A stretch of DNA of 64,000 nucleotides from Sulfitobacter sp. M05 (GCF_029285175.1 NZ_JABEDH010000001.1:682001-746000); one strand, 5' to 3'. Counted from the first letter of the stretch, positions 26,998-36,872 are shown. Program-made: numbers and translations. Notes: generated by a model not told the origin, from the sequence alone.

Positions 26998-27120
26998 ATG
27001 ACACCATATGACTGGCGGGAAAAGAAACGTAAAAGCGCAAAGCGCCATGTTTGGCCGGTGCTGTCGTTGCTGTTTATGCTGCTTGTTCTGGGCTACGAGG
27101 TCTGGCGGCGAACTGTTTAA
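26998..27120 (+). CDS. Possible small membrane protein (40 residues)
   Basis: MTPYDWREKKRKSAKRHV then one hydrophobic helix WPVLSLLFMLLVLGYEVW and the end RRTV. A strongly basic N-terminus followed by one membrane segment is a coherent design for a small inner-membrane protein, but the only ribosome-site candidate is a run of G upstream. It may be chance. Confidence 0.35.
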   Translation: MTPYDWREKKRKSAKRHVWPVLSLLFMLLVLGYEVWRRTV

Positions 27121-27506
27121 AGCTTTTCGAGTTATCCAGAGGGATCACGCATCGCTTTTCACGTTCGACCAAGAGGGGAGGCGGCTCAGGGTTTATTTAA
27201 AACGCGATCGGTGTGGCCTGAGCCTGGAATCAGCTGCGCCCTTTTGATGGCTTAAAATAATCCGGTTCTGATTCTGGTGCGGCTTTTTGAAATTATGCCC
27301 GAGACACTCGTTTGCGGGGCGGAGGGTTGATTCCAATTGGGTGACTTCCAAGCGGGTTGAGCAGCCAAGGGCGTTGTTGGAAGGACAACTTACAACGCAG
27401 GGAGGAAAACGCGATCACCGGTCATTCCGCATCCACCGCGACCGGCAATAAAACTGGTAAAAAACCGGCCTGAACAGATTTTCCGCCCTTCGCGTGGATT
27501 TCTGTC

Positions 27507-27535
27507 TTGACGCTTCGCGCAGCCGACCATATGAC
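27507..27535 (+). promoter_or_regulatory. Promoter of first tRNA-Asp gene
   Basis: -35 TTGACG (27507-27512), 17-bp spacer, -10 TATGAC (27530-27535), about 40 bp before the tRNA. The second tRNA-Asp copy has the same boxes at the same spacing although the rest of the upstream DNA differs. Confidence 0.75.
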
Positions 27536-27575
27536 ATCCAAACGCTTCGAGAGTAACCTCGTAAGCTTGCAGTGG

Positions 27576-27652
27576 GCGGTTGTAGCTCAGTTGGTTAGAG
27601 TACCGGCCTGTCACGCCGGGGGTCGCGGGTTCGAGTCCCGTCAACCGCGCCA
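27576..27652 (+). tRNA. tRNA-Asp (anticodon GTC), copy 1
   Basis: 77 nt with CCA. Acceptor GCGGTTG pairs with CAACCGC, anticodon stem CCGGC/GCCGG with loop CTGTCAC (GTC), T loop TTCGAGT. Identical to copy 2. Confidence 0.97.
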
Positions 27653-27993
27653 CCGCTGCAAGATTTTCAAACAAAATCTGCGTTTTATCGACCGATTTCA
27701 TCGGTGGGTTTGACGCGTGGTGCGGCGATGTCCGGTCTGTTGTTGCGATAACCTAAGGTAAACGTGCTGCGCTGGTTCGGCACCAAAGCAAGGCAGCTGA
27801 ATGCGCCTTTGAAATAGGGTTATACCGCAGTTTTTGCAGGTTTGCCGGGCGGGAAAACCCCTGTTGTTTCCCAAGGGTCTGATAGAAAATTCGGCCATAA
27901 TGCAATTACTGTCAAAACTCTCCCTTGACGGCTGTGCGGCACACCCATATGAGGTGCAAACGCGTCGCAGGAAACTGTGTCGCCACGCAGCGG
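27653..27993. other. Spacer between the two tRNA-Asp genes
   Basis: 341 bp. It holds the second tRNA-Asp promoter near its right end. No protein gene or strong terminator is seen after copy 1, so some read-through into copy 2 is possible. Confidence 0.5.
27925..27953 (+). promoter_or_regulatory. Promoter of second tRNA-Asp gene
   Basis: -35 TTGACG (27925-27930), 17-bp spacer, -10 TATGAG (27948-27953), about 40 bp before the tRNA. Confidence 0.75.
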
Positions 27994-28070
27994 GCGGTTG
28001 TAGCTCAGTTGGTTAGAGTACCGGCCTGTCACGCCGGGGGTCGCGGGTTCGAGTCCCGTCAACCGCGCCA
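27994..28070 (+). tRNA. tRNA-Asp (anticodon GTC), copy 2
   Basis: 77 nt, identical to copy 1 418 bp upstream, including encoded CCA. Confidence 0.97.
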
Positions 28071-28079
28071 CCGCTGCCG

Positions 28080-28111
28080 AAAAGGGTCCTCTTTGAGGGC
28101 CCTTTTTTCTT
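28080..28111 (+). terminator. Rho-independent terminator after tRNA-Asp copy 2
   Basis: AAAAGGG-T-CCTC, loop TTT, GAGG-G-CCCTTTT, then TTCTTTT. A strong stem with a T run, 10 bp after the tRNA. Confidence 0.9.
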
Positions 28112-28241
28112 TTAGAGATTTAGCTGTGAGACGGTCTCTGGCGCTGTGGGTGCGCGGTACATAACCGTCCCTAAAGGCAGAATATTTCCGGTCCGGGCTT
28201 AAAGCCCTGACATCACCGAGCCGTTGGCGTTATGAGGGTAC

Positions 28242-29201
28242 ATGAACACACTCCCGATCAATCCGTCCCGTCTGGGGATTTTTTGTATGCTGGGCGGGAT
28301 GCTGTGCATTTCCGTCAATGACATGTTGGTGAAATCCCTGTCAGGCAGCTACCCGTTGCACGAGCTGATTATGCTGCGATCTGTTGTGGCGATTGGTTTT
28401 ACGGTGGCTTTGCTGATGGCCGAGGGCGGGTTCAGGTTGTTGAATACCGGGCGTTGGGCGCTGCACGCCACCCGGGCATTGTTTATTCTGATCGCCAATA
28501 CATCACTTTACGCCGCCATTGCCTCCCTGCCGTTGGCAACAGCAACGGCGTTGTATTTTGTTGCTCCGCTGTTTGTGACGCTGTTGTCGATTCCGATCTT
28601 GGGGGAAACGGTCGGGCCGCGCCGGTTTGCGGCGATTGGGATCGGGTTTCTTGGGGTCATGACGATGATGGCACCGCAGATCGTTGCAGGCGAAGGGGGC
28701 TATGGCTGGGTTGTGGTCTTGCCGGTTGTGGCGGCGGCATTCTATGCCTCGATGTCAGTGCTGACCCGCAAGCTGGGACAGACAAGCCGCGCCTCGGCGC
28801 TGGCGTTGCATATGCAGTTTGCCTTCATCTCGGTCAGTGCCATGGTCTATCTGGTGGCCGGGGACGGGCGGTTTGTCTCGCCCGACAGCAACCCGTCCCT
28901 AGAGTTTTTGTTGCGGGCGTGGGTTTGGCCAGAAAGGGGCGATCTGCTGCCCATTCTTGGGCTTGGGGTTTTGTCGGCTATGGTCGGGTACCTGATGACC
29001 CAGGCCTATCGCCTAAGCCACGCATCGGCGGTGGCGCCATTCGAATATGTGTTGCTGATCTTTTCACTGTTTTGGGGCTGGACGATATTCGGTGAATGGC
29101 CCTCTGTCAGCGTGCTGGCTGGGGCGGCCATTGTGATTGCATCGGGCGTCTATGTCTTCCTGCGTGAAGGGCGGGCCAAGTCCGATCCTAGGACGGGCTA
29201 A
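28242..29201 (+). CDS. EamA/DMT-family transporter
   Basis: 319 residues with ten predicted membrane helices in two repeats. First repeat begins LGIFCMLGGMLCISVNDMLVK with the HELIMLRSVVAIGF segment; YAAIASLPLATATALYFVAPLF closes it. The second repeat ends FGEWPSVSVLAGAAIVIASGVYVF. Family members export amino acids or other metabolites; the substrate is unknown. GAGGG lies just before the ATG. Confidence 0.88.
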   Translation: MNTLPINPSRLGIFCMLGGMLCISVNDMLVKSLSGSYPLHELIMLRSVVAIGFTVALLMAEGGFRLLNTGRWALHATRALFILIANTSLYAAIASLPLATATALYFVAPLFVTLLSIPILGETVGPRRFAAIGIGFLGVMTMMAPQIVAGEGGYGWVVVLPVVAAAFYASMSVLTRKLGQTSRASALALHMQFAFISVSAMVYLVAGDGRFVSPDSNPSLEFLLRAWVWPERGDLLPILGLGVLSAMVGYLMTQAYRLSHASAVAPFEYVLLIFSLFWGWTIFGEWPSVSVLAGAAIVIASGVYVFLREGRAKSDPRTG

Positions 29202-29213
29202 AAGTGCAGCGCA

Positions 29214-30197
29214 TCAGCGGTCCGCGCCGCTGCCTGCGGTTTCTGTGTTGAATCGGCTGACGCTGCCAAACTGGCGGGCCGCGCTTTGTGCGAAACCCAC
29301 GTCCTGTCGCGACAGGCGGGCCACTGTGCGCGCGATGCTGCGCCGCACATCAGCAGGGGCGACGTGGTATTGCAAGGCAAAGGCCTGCACCAGTTTTTCG
29401 CGCAAATCAAAAGCAAGATTGGGATTGGAGAGGTAGCGTGCTGCGATCTCGTCGACGCCCTTGGTGCCCTCCAGTTCGATCAAGGCGGTCGCATAAGCCC
29501 CAAGGTAGGGCTTGCGCGCGGCCACCCCCTTGGCGAGTGCTTCTGTCAGAACCGGTACAAAGCGGCGGTCGCCCGACAGACCGGCAAGCAGAATGCGGAT
29601 TGGGCGCAGGGAGGCATCCTCTTGCGTCAAATCACGACGCAGCCCCGCCACCTGCGGCAGCGCGGTTTTGCGCAAAGTTGCATATTCCGCGCGGTCCATC
29701 TCGCGCAGGGCAAGCCGGCGCAGGGCAGGGTCGGTGGCGTTCAGGTGACGGGCGAAAAACGCGACCCGCGCGCGTTGGTCACCAGATTGCCAAGCGCCGT
29801 GCTGTGACAGGACCGCGCGCAACGCCTTGGCCATGGCCCCCTCAAACACTGCCACCTCTTGCCAGGGGCCGTAACTGCCATCCCGCGCGAGCAACACTTC
29901 GATGCCGGGTCGGCCCTGTGCGGCAAGGCGGGTTTGCGCCGAGGGACGCAGGCCGATTTGGGTGACCTGTGGTCCTGCAAGGGTCTCCAGAGCTTCGAAT
30001 TGCGCGCCGCCTTTAGATAGGCGCGCAATCACCACCTCTTCGGTGGCCAACAGAACGTCAACCAACGTCGGGTCGGGGGTATAGCCATGAAAGGCACAGG
30101 CTTGCACAATAGGGGCACTCCCCAGACTGAGGCCGACAGCGACAACCATTCCAAGGAGACAGGGGCGCTGTGGCATGTTTCTTAGGTCAGTACCCAT
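29214..30197 (-). CDS. Hypothetical exported protein
   Basis: Up to 327 residues; not recognised as a named family. A signal peptide is visible (MPQRPCLLGMVVAVGLSLGSAPIVQA, cleavage before CAFHGY), and the start could be ATG 30197 or, giving a more usual signal peptide, ATG 30176. The middle and C-terminal parts are helical with regularly spaced Leu/Arg helices (LRRLALREMDRAEYATLRK; GDRRFVPVLTEALAKGVAARKP), resembling HEAT-like repeats. It follows the M20 peptidase gene by 24 bp on the same strand. Confidence 0.7.
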   Translation of the reverse strand: MGTDLRNMPQRPCLLGMVVAVGLSLGSAPIVQACAFHGYTPDPTLVDVLLATEEVVIARLSKGGAQFEALETLAGPQVTQIGLRPSAQTRLAAQGRPGIEVLLARDGSYGPWQEVAVFEGAMAKALRAVLSQHGAWQSGDQRARVAFFARHLNATDPALRRLALREMDRAEYATLRKTALPQVAGLRRDLTQEDASLRPIRILLAGLSGDRRFVPVLTEALAKGVAARKPYLGAYATALIELEGTKGVDEIAARYLSNPNLAFDLREKLVQAFALQYHVAPADVRRSIARTVARLSRQDVGFAQSAARQFGSVSRFNTETAGSGADR

Positions 30198-30221
30198 TAT
30201 TTTTGCTGGTGTCCTGACGGA

Positions 30222-31592
30222 TCACGTCAGCGCCTCCAGTATCCGTGCCCAAGACCGGATGCCTTTGTGAAAGCTCTCCATGTCGTATTTTTCATTGGGA
30301 GAATGCAGCGCGTCGTCATCCTTGCCAAAGCCAATCAGCATAGGTTCGGTGCCCAGAATTTTCTGGAAATGGCCGGCAATCGGGATCGACCCGCCACAGC
30401 CAACATAGGCCGCGGGCACCTGCCATTCGTCGGTCAGCGCCTTGCGGGCGCATTCAAACATCGGATCGGAAAAATCAGCACCTGATGCGCCGCTGGCCCC
30501 GTGACTGTGAAAGCTGACCTCGCAATCCGGCGGCAGCATTTCGGTGACCATGGCGCGGAAATTCTCGCGGATTGCCAGCGGGTCTTGGGTGCCGACAAGG
30601 CGGAAACTGATCTTGGCCGATGCTTTGGAGGGTAACACGGTCTTGAACCCGTCACCGGTATAGCCCCCCCAGATGCCATTCACTTCGCAGGTGGGCCGCG
30701 ACCAGATCATCTCAAGCGGTGTACGGTCCTGTTCGCCGGCAGGGGTGGACAGTCCGACATCGGCAAGGAATTTTTGATGGTCAAAAGCCAGACCCTGCCA
30801 TTGCGCCTCAAGCGCGTCAGAAAGTTCGGGCACCCCGTCATAAAAGTTCGGCACAGTGATCCGGCCAGTGTCATCATGCAGCGCCGCGATGATTTTGGAC
30901 AGCACCCGCACAGGGTTCATCGCAATGCCACCGTACATGCCGGAATGCAGGTCAAGGGACGGCGCGGTGATCGTCAGCTCTTCGCCCAGCAATCCGCGCA
31001 ACATGGTGACGATCGCAGGGGTCTTTGATTCGAACAAACCGGTATCACAGATCAGGGCAACGTCGGTTTTCAACTCTTCCGCGTTTTCCTGCATGAAGGG
31101 CACAAGTGACGGGGAACCTGATTCCTCTTCCCCCTCAAGAAAGAAGGTGATGCGGCAGGGCCAGTCTCCTTTGACGGTTTTCCACGCCCGCAGCGCCTCT
31201 ATGAAAGTCATCAACTGGCCTTTGTCATCAGATGACCCGCGCCCGCGAATGACCTGACCTTTGGCGGTATCCTCGATCTGGGGATCAAAGGGATCATTGT
31301 CCCAAAGATCCAGCGGGTCCACCGGCTGGACGTCGTAGTGGCCGTAGAACAAAAGATGCGGGCCGCTATCGCCAAGGTGCCCGACCACCATCGGATGCCC
31401 CGGAGTGGGGCGCTTCGTGGTTTCGACCCCCATTTCCGACAATTCCCGCACCAGCCAGTCAGCGGCACGGTCACAATCCGCCTTATAGGCCGGATCTGTC
31501 GAGATGGACGGGATTCGCAAAAGATCCAGCAGCCGGTCTGTTGCGGCGGGCAGGTCTTCGTCGATCTTTGACAGAACGTCATCTAGGGACAT
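30222..31592 (-). CDS. M20-family metallopeptidase (dipeptidase)
   Basis: 456 residues from ATG 31592 (MSLDDVLSKIDEDLPAATDR), which has GGAG 8 bases upstream; the frame extends to 31640. Metal and catalytic residues are visible: LLFYGHYDVQP, GRGSSDDKGQL, LEGEEESGSPSL with the catalytic Glu pair, and ICDTGLF. The lid domain contains LDLHSGMYGG. Family members hydrolyse dipeptides or N-acyl amino acids in the cytoplasm. Probably co-transcribed with the hypothetical exported protein downstream. Confidence 0.9.
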   Translation of the reverse strand: MSLDDVLSKIDEDLPAATDRLLDLLRIPSISTDPAYKADCDRAADWLVRELSEMGVETTKRPTPGHPMVVGHLGDSGPHLLFYGHYDVQPVDPLDLWDNDPFDPQIEDTAKGQVIRGRGSSDDKGQLMTFIEALRAWKTVKGDWPCRITFFLEGEEESGSPSLVPFMQENAEELKTDVALICDTGLFESKTPAIVTMLRGLLGEELTITAPSLDLHSGMYGGIAMNPVRVLSKIIAALHDDTGRITVPNFYDGVPELSDALEAQWQGLAFDHQKFLADVGLSTPAGEQDRTPLEMIWSRPTCEVNGIWGGYTGDGFKTVLPSKASAKISFRLVGTQDPLAIRENFRAMVTEMLPPDCEVSFHSHGASGASGADFSDPMFECARKALTDEWQVPAAYVGCGGSIPIAGHFQKILGTEPMLIGFGKDDDALHSPNEKYDMESFHKGIRSWARILEALT

Positions 31593-31694
31593 GGGGAGGG
31601 CTCCGGTATCTGTGGGTTCGCCGCAGAGCGTATCAGTCAAGACCTGCGTGTCCAGAGGCCAATCGGAGGGGAGCAGGCCTGCCGTGACACAAAA

Positions 31695-31708
31695 TTGACA
31701 TAGATCAA
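31695..31708 (+). promoter_or_regulatory. FNR/FnrL-type box upstream of hemA
   Basis: TTGAC-ATAG-ATCAA matches the FNR consensus TTGAT-N4-ATCAA with one mismatch. It is about 120 bp upstream of hemA. In photosynthetic Rhodobacter, hemA is under FnrL control, so oxygen regulation is likely here too. Confidence 0.65.
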
Positions 31709-31828
31709 AGCTGCGACAAACGGCGCATCTATATGACGTTGAATACAGGCGCGGATTTCTTTATTCGTTCCTGTTAATATGTTGTGGTACGAACGACGTC
31801 TGCCCTAAGCTGCTGATCGGAGATGCGC

Positions 31829-33052
31829 ATGGACTATACCGCTAAACTGGACGAGGCGATTGCGCGCTTGCACGAAGAAGGCCGTTACCGGACCTTCATT
31901 GATATCGAACGGCGCAAGGGGCAGTTCCCTCATGCGATCTGGACCCGCCCTGATAAATCAGAGCAGGAAATCACCGTATGGTGTGGCAACGACTATCTCG
32001 GCATGGGGCAAAACCCTGTTGTGCTTGACGCCATGGAAGAAGCGTTGCGCGCCACGGGTGCAGGCTCTGGCGGGACGCGCAATATTTCCGGCACCACGGT
32101 TTATCACAAGCGGCTTGAAGCTGAGCTGGCGGATTTGCACGGCAAGGAAGAGGCGCTGTTGTTCACCTCGGCCTATATCGCCAATGATGCGACGCTTTCC
32201 ACATTGCCCAAGCTTTTTCCCGGTCTGATCATCTATTCCGACGCGCTGAACCACGCCTCCATGATTGAAGGTGTGCGGCGCAACGGCGGGGCCAAACGGG
32301 TTTTCCGTCACAACGATGTTGCTCACCTGCGTGAATTGCTGGAAGCGGACGATCCGGCGGCCCCCAAAGTCATCGCCTTTGAATCGATTTATTCGATGGA
32401 TGGCGATTTCGGTCCGATTGAAGCGATCTGTGATCTTGCGGATGAATTCGGCGCGCTGACCTATATCGACGAAGTACATGCCGTGGGCATGTACGGGCCG
32501 CGCGGGGCAGGGGTTGCCGAACGCGACGGGCTGATGGACCGGCTGGACATTATCAACGGCACGCTGGCCAAAGCATACGGCGTGATGGGCGGCTATATCG
32601 CGGCAAGCGCCAAGATGTGTGACGCCGTGCGCTCTTATGCGCCGGGCTTTATCTTTACCACGTCGTTGCCGCCAGCGGTGGCCGCAGGTGCGGCAGCGTC
32701 GGTCGCCTTTCTCAAGACCGCAACAGATCTGCGCGAGAAGCATCAGCAACAGGCAAAAATCCTGAAACTCCGCCTCAAGGGGCTGGGATTGCCGATCATT
32801 GATCACGGGTCACATATTGTGCCTGTGATGGTTGGGAACCCGGTTCATACCCAGATGTTGAGTGACATGTTGTTGCAGGATTATGGCATCTACGTTCAGC
32901 CGATCAACTTTCCGACGGTTCCGCGTGGCACAGAGCGTCTGCGCTTTACGCCCTCGCCGGTACATGAATTCGGTGAAATTGATGCCCTGATCCGGGCAAT
33001 GGACGGATTGTGGTCGCATTGTGCGCTGAATCGTGCCGAAGCTGCTGGGTAA
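31829..33052 (+). CDS. hemA: 5-aminolevulinate synthase
   Basis: 407 residues from ATG 31829, which has GGAG at a 6-base spacing; the ATG at 31823 abuts that site. PLP-dependent alpha-oxoamine synthase that condenses glycine and succinyl-CoA to start tetrapyrrole synthesis, the C4 route of Alphaproteobacteria. Signatures: [46 protein letters not shown], and the PLP lysine in [15 protein letters not shown]. It supplies heme and, via CysG, siroheme. Confidence 0.96.
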   Translation: MDYTAKLDEAIARLHEEGRYRTFIDIERRKGQFPHAIWTRPDKSEQEITVWCGNDYLGMGQNPVVLDAMEEALRATGAGSGGTRNISGTTVYHKRLEAELADLHGKEEALLFTSAYIANDATLSTLPKLFPGLIIYSDALNHASMIEGVRRNGGAKRVFRHNDVAHLRELLEADDPAAPKVIAFESIYSMDGDFGPIEAICDLADEFGALTYIDEVHAVGMYGPRGAGVAERDGLMDRLDIINGTLAKAYGVMGGYIAASAKMCDAVRSYAPGFIFTTSLPPAVAAGAAASVAFLKTATDLREKHQQQAKILKLRLKGLGLPIIDHGSHIVPVMVGNPVHTQMLSDMLLQDYGIYVQPINFPTVPRGTERLRFTPSPVHEFGEIDALIRAMDGLWSHCALNRAEAAG

Positions 33053-33174
33053 ACAGGTTAAATTCGTATTTCACGTTGCACTGTGCTATCGATAACGAAA
33101 CAAAAGGCCATATCCCGAATCGAGGGGCGATTCAGGTAAAATGGTTTCAGGCACGTTAACGATGGGGCGATGGG

Positions 33175-34422
33175 ATGATCGGGCGTTGGTCCTCTAAGGC
33201 TAAAAACGAAGAACTTGCTGAACCCGTAGGGTTTGATGCTTTCGAATTGCGTCTTGGGGATGTAATGCGCGGCGAACGCGCCACGATGGGGAAATCACTG
33301 CTGGATGTTCAGCGTGAACTCCGGATCAAAGCCTCATATATTGCTGCCATCGAAAATGCCGATCCTGATGCCTTTGATACACCGGGGTTCATCGCAGGCT
33401 ATGTCCGGTCTTATGCCCGTTATCTGGATATGGATCCGGACAAGGCATTTGCGGCTTTCTGCACCGAATCTGGTTTTACCGTTGCGCATGGCATGTCTGC
33501 GGATGCGTCTGTGATCAAAAAACCAGCATTGGAAGGGCGCAGCGGCACCCCGTCAGATGCGGATTTGTTTGCCCGCCCGAACACACCTTTTACCCCAGCT
33601 GGCGATAGTCTGCTTAGCCGGATCGAACCGGGGGCCGTCGGATCAATGATTGTGCTGGTGGCGCTGATTGGTGCAATCGGTTTCGGCGGGTATACCGTTT
33701 TGCAAGAAGTGCAGCGTGTGCAGGTGGCACCGGTCGATCAAACGCCGGTTGTGTTGTCTGATCTGGACCCGCTTCAGGGCGCATTGACCGCAACACCAGA
33801 CGCCAATGCTGGTGCCAATGCCGGCCATGGTCTAACCCCACGTGCCGAGGCGATGGACCGTCTCTATCGTCCTCAGGCATTGGATGTGCCGGTGATGGTG
33901 GCCCGCGATGCGCCGATTGCAACAATCGACCCGCGCACCCTGGGTAATTTTGCCTCGCCTGATCAGTCGTCGCGTATTGCCGGTATGGTTGCCGACGAGC
34001 TGCCGTCCGGTATCGATAATCCGGCTGTGCCGCAGGTTGTCGAAGGCCCCGCCGCGGCTGTGCGTATGGTTGCGGCCTATCCGTCATGGGTGCGTGTGCG
34101 GGCCGCTGACGGGACTGTGATCTTTGAGGGGGTCATGGACAAGGGCGACACATGGGATGTACCCGCCACCGAAGAACCGCCAACCCTGCGTACCGGCGAA
34201 TCCGGTGCATTGTATTTTGCCATGGCCGATGGCTGTTATGGCCCAGTTGGGGCACGTGGCAGTATCACATCGAATCTGCCTTTGGACAATCAGGCGTTAA
34301 CCGCCCTTTATGAACCGGTTGACCCGACTGCGGATCGCTCGCTGACACGGATGTTTGCCGATCTTGCCAGCTCTGACCTTGATCCGGCGGTGCTTGCGGC
34401 GATGCCCTGTCAGGCAAACTAA
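33175..34422 (+). CDS. RodZ-like protein: N-terminal HTH, membrane helix, DUF4115
   Basis: 415 residues. Cytoplasmic Xre-type HTH (LLDVQRELRIKASYIAAIENAD, then TPGFIAGYVRSYARYLDMDP), one membrane helix (MIVLVALIGAIGFGGYTVL near 160-178), a low-complexity linker, and a periplasmic DUF4115 domain (SWVRVRAADGTVIFEGVMDKGDTWDVPATEEPPTL). This architecture is that of RodZ, which links MreB to the cell-wall machinery. In Alphaproteobacteria such proteins commonly precede ispG, as here. Confidence 0.85.
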   Translation: MIGRWSSKAKNEELAEPVGFDAFELRLGDVMRGERATMGKSLLDVQRELRIKASYIAAIENADPDAFDTPGFIAGYVRSYARYLDMDPDKAFAAFCTESGFTVAHGMSADASVIKKPALEGRSGTPSDADLFARPNTPFTPAGDSLLSRIEPGAVGSMIVLVALIGAIGFGGYTVLQEVQRVQVAPVDQTPVVLSDLDPLQGALTATPDANAGANAGHGLTPRAEAMDRLYRPQALDVPVMVARDAPIATIDPRTLGNFASPDQSSRIAGMVADELPSGIDNPAVPQVVEGPAAAVRMVAAYPSWVRVRAADGTVIFEGVMDKGDTWDVPATEEPPTLRTGESGALYFAMADGCYGPVGARGSITSNLPLDNQALTALYEPVDPTADRSLTRMFADLASSDLDPAVLAAMPCQAN

Positions 34423-34542
34423 GTAATCTTCCAACTGATTGGTGATTGCCACAGGCGGGCATTGCCCGGCCAAACCTCCATTGCGAACACGACCCCAAGT
34501 GAATAGATGAGAGACATCGCTCTTTGCTAAAAGGTTGCTTTC

Positions 34543-35667
34543 ATGTCGCTTAACTCCATCCGTCCATGGCGCAACATCTACCGCAGGAAATCCCGCCAGA
34601 TTCTGGTGGGCAATGTCCCCGTAGGCGGGGATGCACCGATTTCGGTGCAAACCATGACCAACACCCTAACCACCGATGTGAAGGGCACCATTGCCCAAGT
34701 GCAGGCCGCGGCAGACGCGGGTGCTGATATTGTGCGGGTCTCGGTCCCTGATGAGGCCTCCTCGAAGGCGTTGAAGCTGATCGTGCCAGAGGTTTCGGTG
34801 CCGATCGTCGCGGACATACATTTCCACTACAAACGCGGGATCGAGGCCGCCGAGGCCGGTGCGGCCTGTTTGCGGATCAATCCGGGCAATATCGGGGATG
34901 AAAAGCGGGTCAAGGAAGTGATCAAGGCAGCGCGGGACCATGCGTGTTCGATCCGGATCGGGGTGAATGCCGGCAGTCTTGAAAAACACCTGCTGGAGAA
35001 ATACGGCGAACCTTGTCCTGATGCGATGGTGGAAAGCGGGCTGGATCACATCAAGATTTTGCAAGACAACGACTTTCACGAGTTCAAAATCAGTTGCAAG
35101 GCATCGGATGTGTTTATGGCCGCCGCAGCCTATCAAAAGCTAGCGGATGCCACGGATGCGCCGATCCACCTTGGCATCACCGAAGCTGGCGGTTTGATCA
35201 GTGGGACCGTGAAATCCGCAATTGGCATGGGCAATCTGTTGTGGATGGGAATCGGCGACACCATCCGCGTGTCCCTGTCGGCTGATCCGGTAGAAGAAGT
35301 GAAGATGGGATTCGAAATTCTGAAGTCACTTGGCCTGCGTCATCGCGGTGTGAACATCATTTCCTGCCCGTCCTGTGCGCGTCAGGGGTTCGATGTGATC
35401 AAGACGGTTGAGGTTCTGGAGCAGCGCCTTGAACATATCAAAACCCCGATGAGCCTGAGCATTATCGGCTGTGTGGTCAATGGCCCGGGCGAGGCCCTGA
35501 TGACCGACGTTGGCTTTACCGGAGGGGGGGCAGGTTCGGGGATGGTGTATTTGGCGGGCAAGCAAAGCCACAAACAGGACAACGCCGAAATGATCGAACA
35601 CATCGTCGAACAGGTCGAGAAACGTGCAGCGGAAATCGACGCCCAGACAGCCAAGGCTGACGGGTAA
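34543..35667 (+). CDS. ispG: 4-hydroxy-3-methylbut-2-enyl diphosphate synthase
   Basis: 374 residues. Fe4S4 enzyme of the MEP isoprenoid pathway that converts MEcPP to HMBPP. N-terminal TIM barrel ([35 protein letters not shown]) and the C-terminal cluster domain with [11 protein letters not shown] and [11 protein letters not shown]. The cluster dependence fits the window's Suf genes. Confidence 0.96.
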   Translation: MSLNSIRPWRNIYRRKSRQILVGNVPVGGDAPISVQTMTNTLTTDVKGTIAQVQAAADAGADIVRVSVPDEASSKALKLIVPEVSVPIVADIHFHYKRGIEAAEAGAACLRINPGNIGDEKRVKEVIKAARDHACSIRIGVNAGSLEKHLLEKYGEPCPDAMVESGLDHIKILQDNDFHEFKISCKASDVFMAAAAYQKLADATDAPIHLGITEAGGLISGTVKSAIGMGNLLWMGIGDTIRVSLSADPVEEVKMGFEILKSLGLRHRGVNIISCPSCARQGFDVIKTVEVLEQRLEHIKTPMSLSIIGCVVNGPGEALMTDVGFTGGGAGSGMVYLAGKQSHKQDNAEMIEHIVEQVEKRAAEIDAQTAKADG

Positions 35668-35717
35668 ACAAGCCGTTTTCCAGTCGACACCCAAAGGGGC
35701 TGGGTTTAGACATAGAT

Positions 35718-36872
35718 ATGGTAGCCGCTGTCGATAATCCCCCCAAGTATGCCGAGTTTTTCTGCGGTGCCGGCATGGTGCGTGCGGGGCTTGGCAAGGC
35801 GTGGGACTGTGCCTTGGCCAATGACATCGACCTTATGAAATGCGCCACTTATGCGCGGAATTGGGGTGCTGAACATCTGTTTGAGTGTGACATTGCAGCC
35901 CTTGATATCGCCCCCTTGGCACAGCCGATAGATTTGTATTGGGCATCCAGCCCCTGTCAGGATTTCTCGCTTGCGGGTAAGGGGCGGGGATTGAACGGCG
36001 CGCGCTCTGGCATGTTCATGGAATGGGCGCGGCTGATCGGGCAGGCGGGAGAACGCGGGTTTGCCCCGCGTATCATTGCATTTGAAAACGTCACCGGATT
36101 GATGACTCGTAACGGTGGGCGCGACTTACGCGCTGTTTTGGAGACCTTGATCGGGCTGGGGTATCGCGTCGGCGCGCTGGAAATTGATGCAGCAAAGTTC
36201 CTGCCCCAGAGTCGGCCGCGCCTGTTCATCATCGGAGTGCGGCAGGACGTATTGATCGACGGGTTGGCCGGCAAGACTGCGAACGGCGTTTTCCACACCG
36301 ATAAAGTCACTTCTTTTGTGGCAAAGCTGCCCAAAAGCATTGCCCGGCACTGGGTCTGGTGGACACATGAAGCACCCGCGCCGCGGCGGGTTTCCCTGCG
36401 CAAACTGGTGGATGAAACCCCAAACACCACTTGGCTGGCCGAGCCAGAAGTTTCGCGTCTGTTGTCGATGATGTCCGAACCCAGCCAGACAAGGGTGCGC
36501 AAGGCGCGCAGCACCGGCAAGACCGAAATCGGCATGTTGTATAAACGGGGCCGCCCCGATGAAAGTGGCACGAACCGGCAACGCGCTGAAGTGCGGTTTG
36601 ACGGTCTGGCGGGATGTCTGCGCACCCCTGCGGGCGGCTCGTCACGCCAGACGATTATGTTCATCAAAGGCAACGAAACCCGTGCGCGGCTTTTGTCCAG
36701 CAAAGAGGTTGCGCGGCTGATGGGGTTGAGCGACCGGTTCAAGATGCCGGAGCGCTATAACCAGGCCTATCAGGTGGCCGGGGATGGCGTGGCGGTGCCA
36801 ATCGTCAGCTATCTGGACCGGAGCCTGTTCCAGCCGATCCTGCAAGCCACCCTGCGCCGGCAAGTTGCATGA
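35718..36872 (+). CDS. DNA (cytosine-5-)-methyltransferase of a putative R-M pair
   Basis: 384 residues with the C5-methyltransferase motifs in order: motif I FFCGAGMVRAGLG (14-26), motif IV with catalytic Cys80 in SSPCQDFSLAGKGRGL, motif VI FENVTG (~122-127), motif VIII QSRPRLFIIGVR, and IX/X RLMGLSDRFKMP and QVAGDGVAVPIVSYL. The target-recognition region (about 230-320) has no match I recognise, so the site is unknown. The gene overlaps the downstream GIY-YIG nuclease gene by 4 bp (ATGA), the usual coupling of a modification and a restriction gene. It could also be a solitary regulatory methylase. Confidence 0.9.
   Translation: MVAAVDNPPKYAEFFCGAGMVRAGLGKAWDCALANDIDLMKCATYARNWGAEHLFECDIAALDIAPLAQPIDLYWASSPCQDFSLAGKGRGLNGARSGMFMEWARLIGQAGERGFAPRIIAFENVTGLMTRNGGRDLRAVLETLIGLGYRVGALEIDAAKFLPQSRPRLFIIGVRQDVLIDGLAGKTANGVFHTDKVTSFVAKLPKSIARHWVWWTHEAPAPRRVSLRKLVDETPNTTWLAEPEVSRLLSMMSEPSQTRVRKARSTGKTEIGMLYKRGRPDESGTNRQRAEVRFDGLAGCLRTPAGGSSRQTIMFIKGNETRARLLSSKEVARLMGLSDRFKMPERYNQAYQVAGDGVAVPIVSYLDRSLFQPILQATLRRQVA

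Larger units (their letters stand above)
26677..27575. other. Long gene-poor stretch between tRNA-Val and tRNA-Asp
   Basis: About 900 bp. Contents I can support are a possible 40-residue membrane peptide (26998-27120) and the tRNA-Asp promoter (27507-27535). The other open frames here are short and not protein-like. Confidence 0.5.

Noticed and set aside
27820-28071. Apparent protein ending or beginning in RLTGLEPATPGVTGRYSNQL-like sequence, on the minus strand over the tRNA-Asp genes
   Set aside because: Pure translation of the antisense of tRNA-Asp; this artefact is common in annotated genomes.
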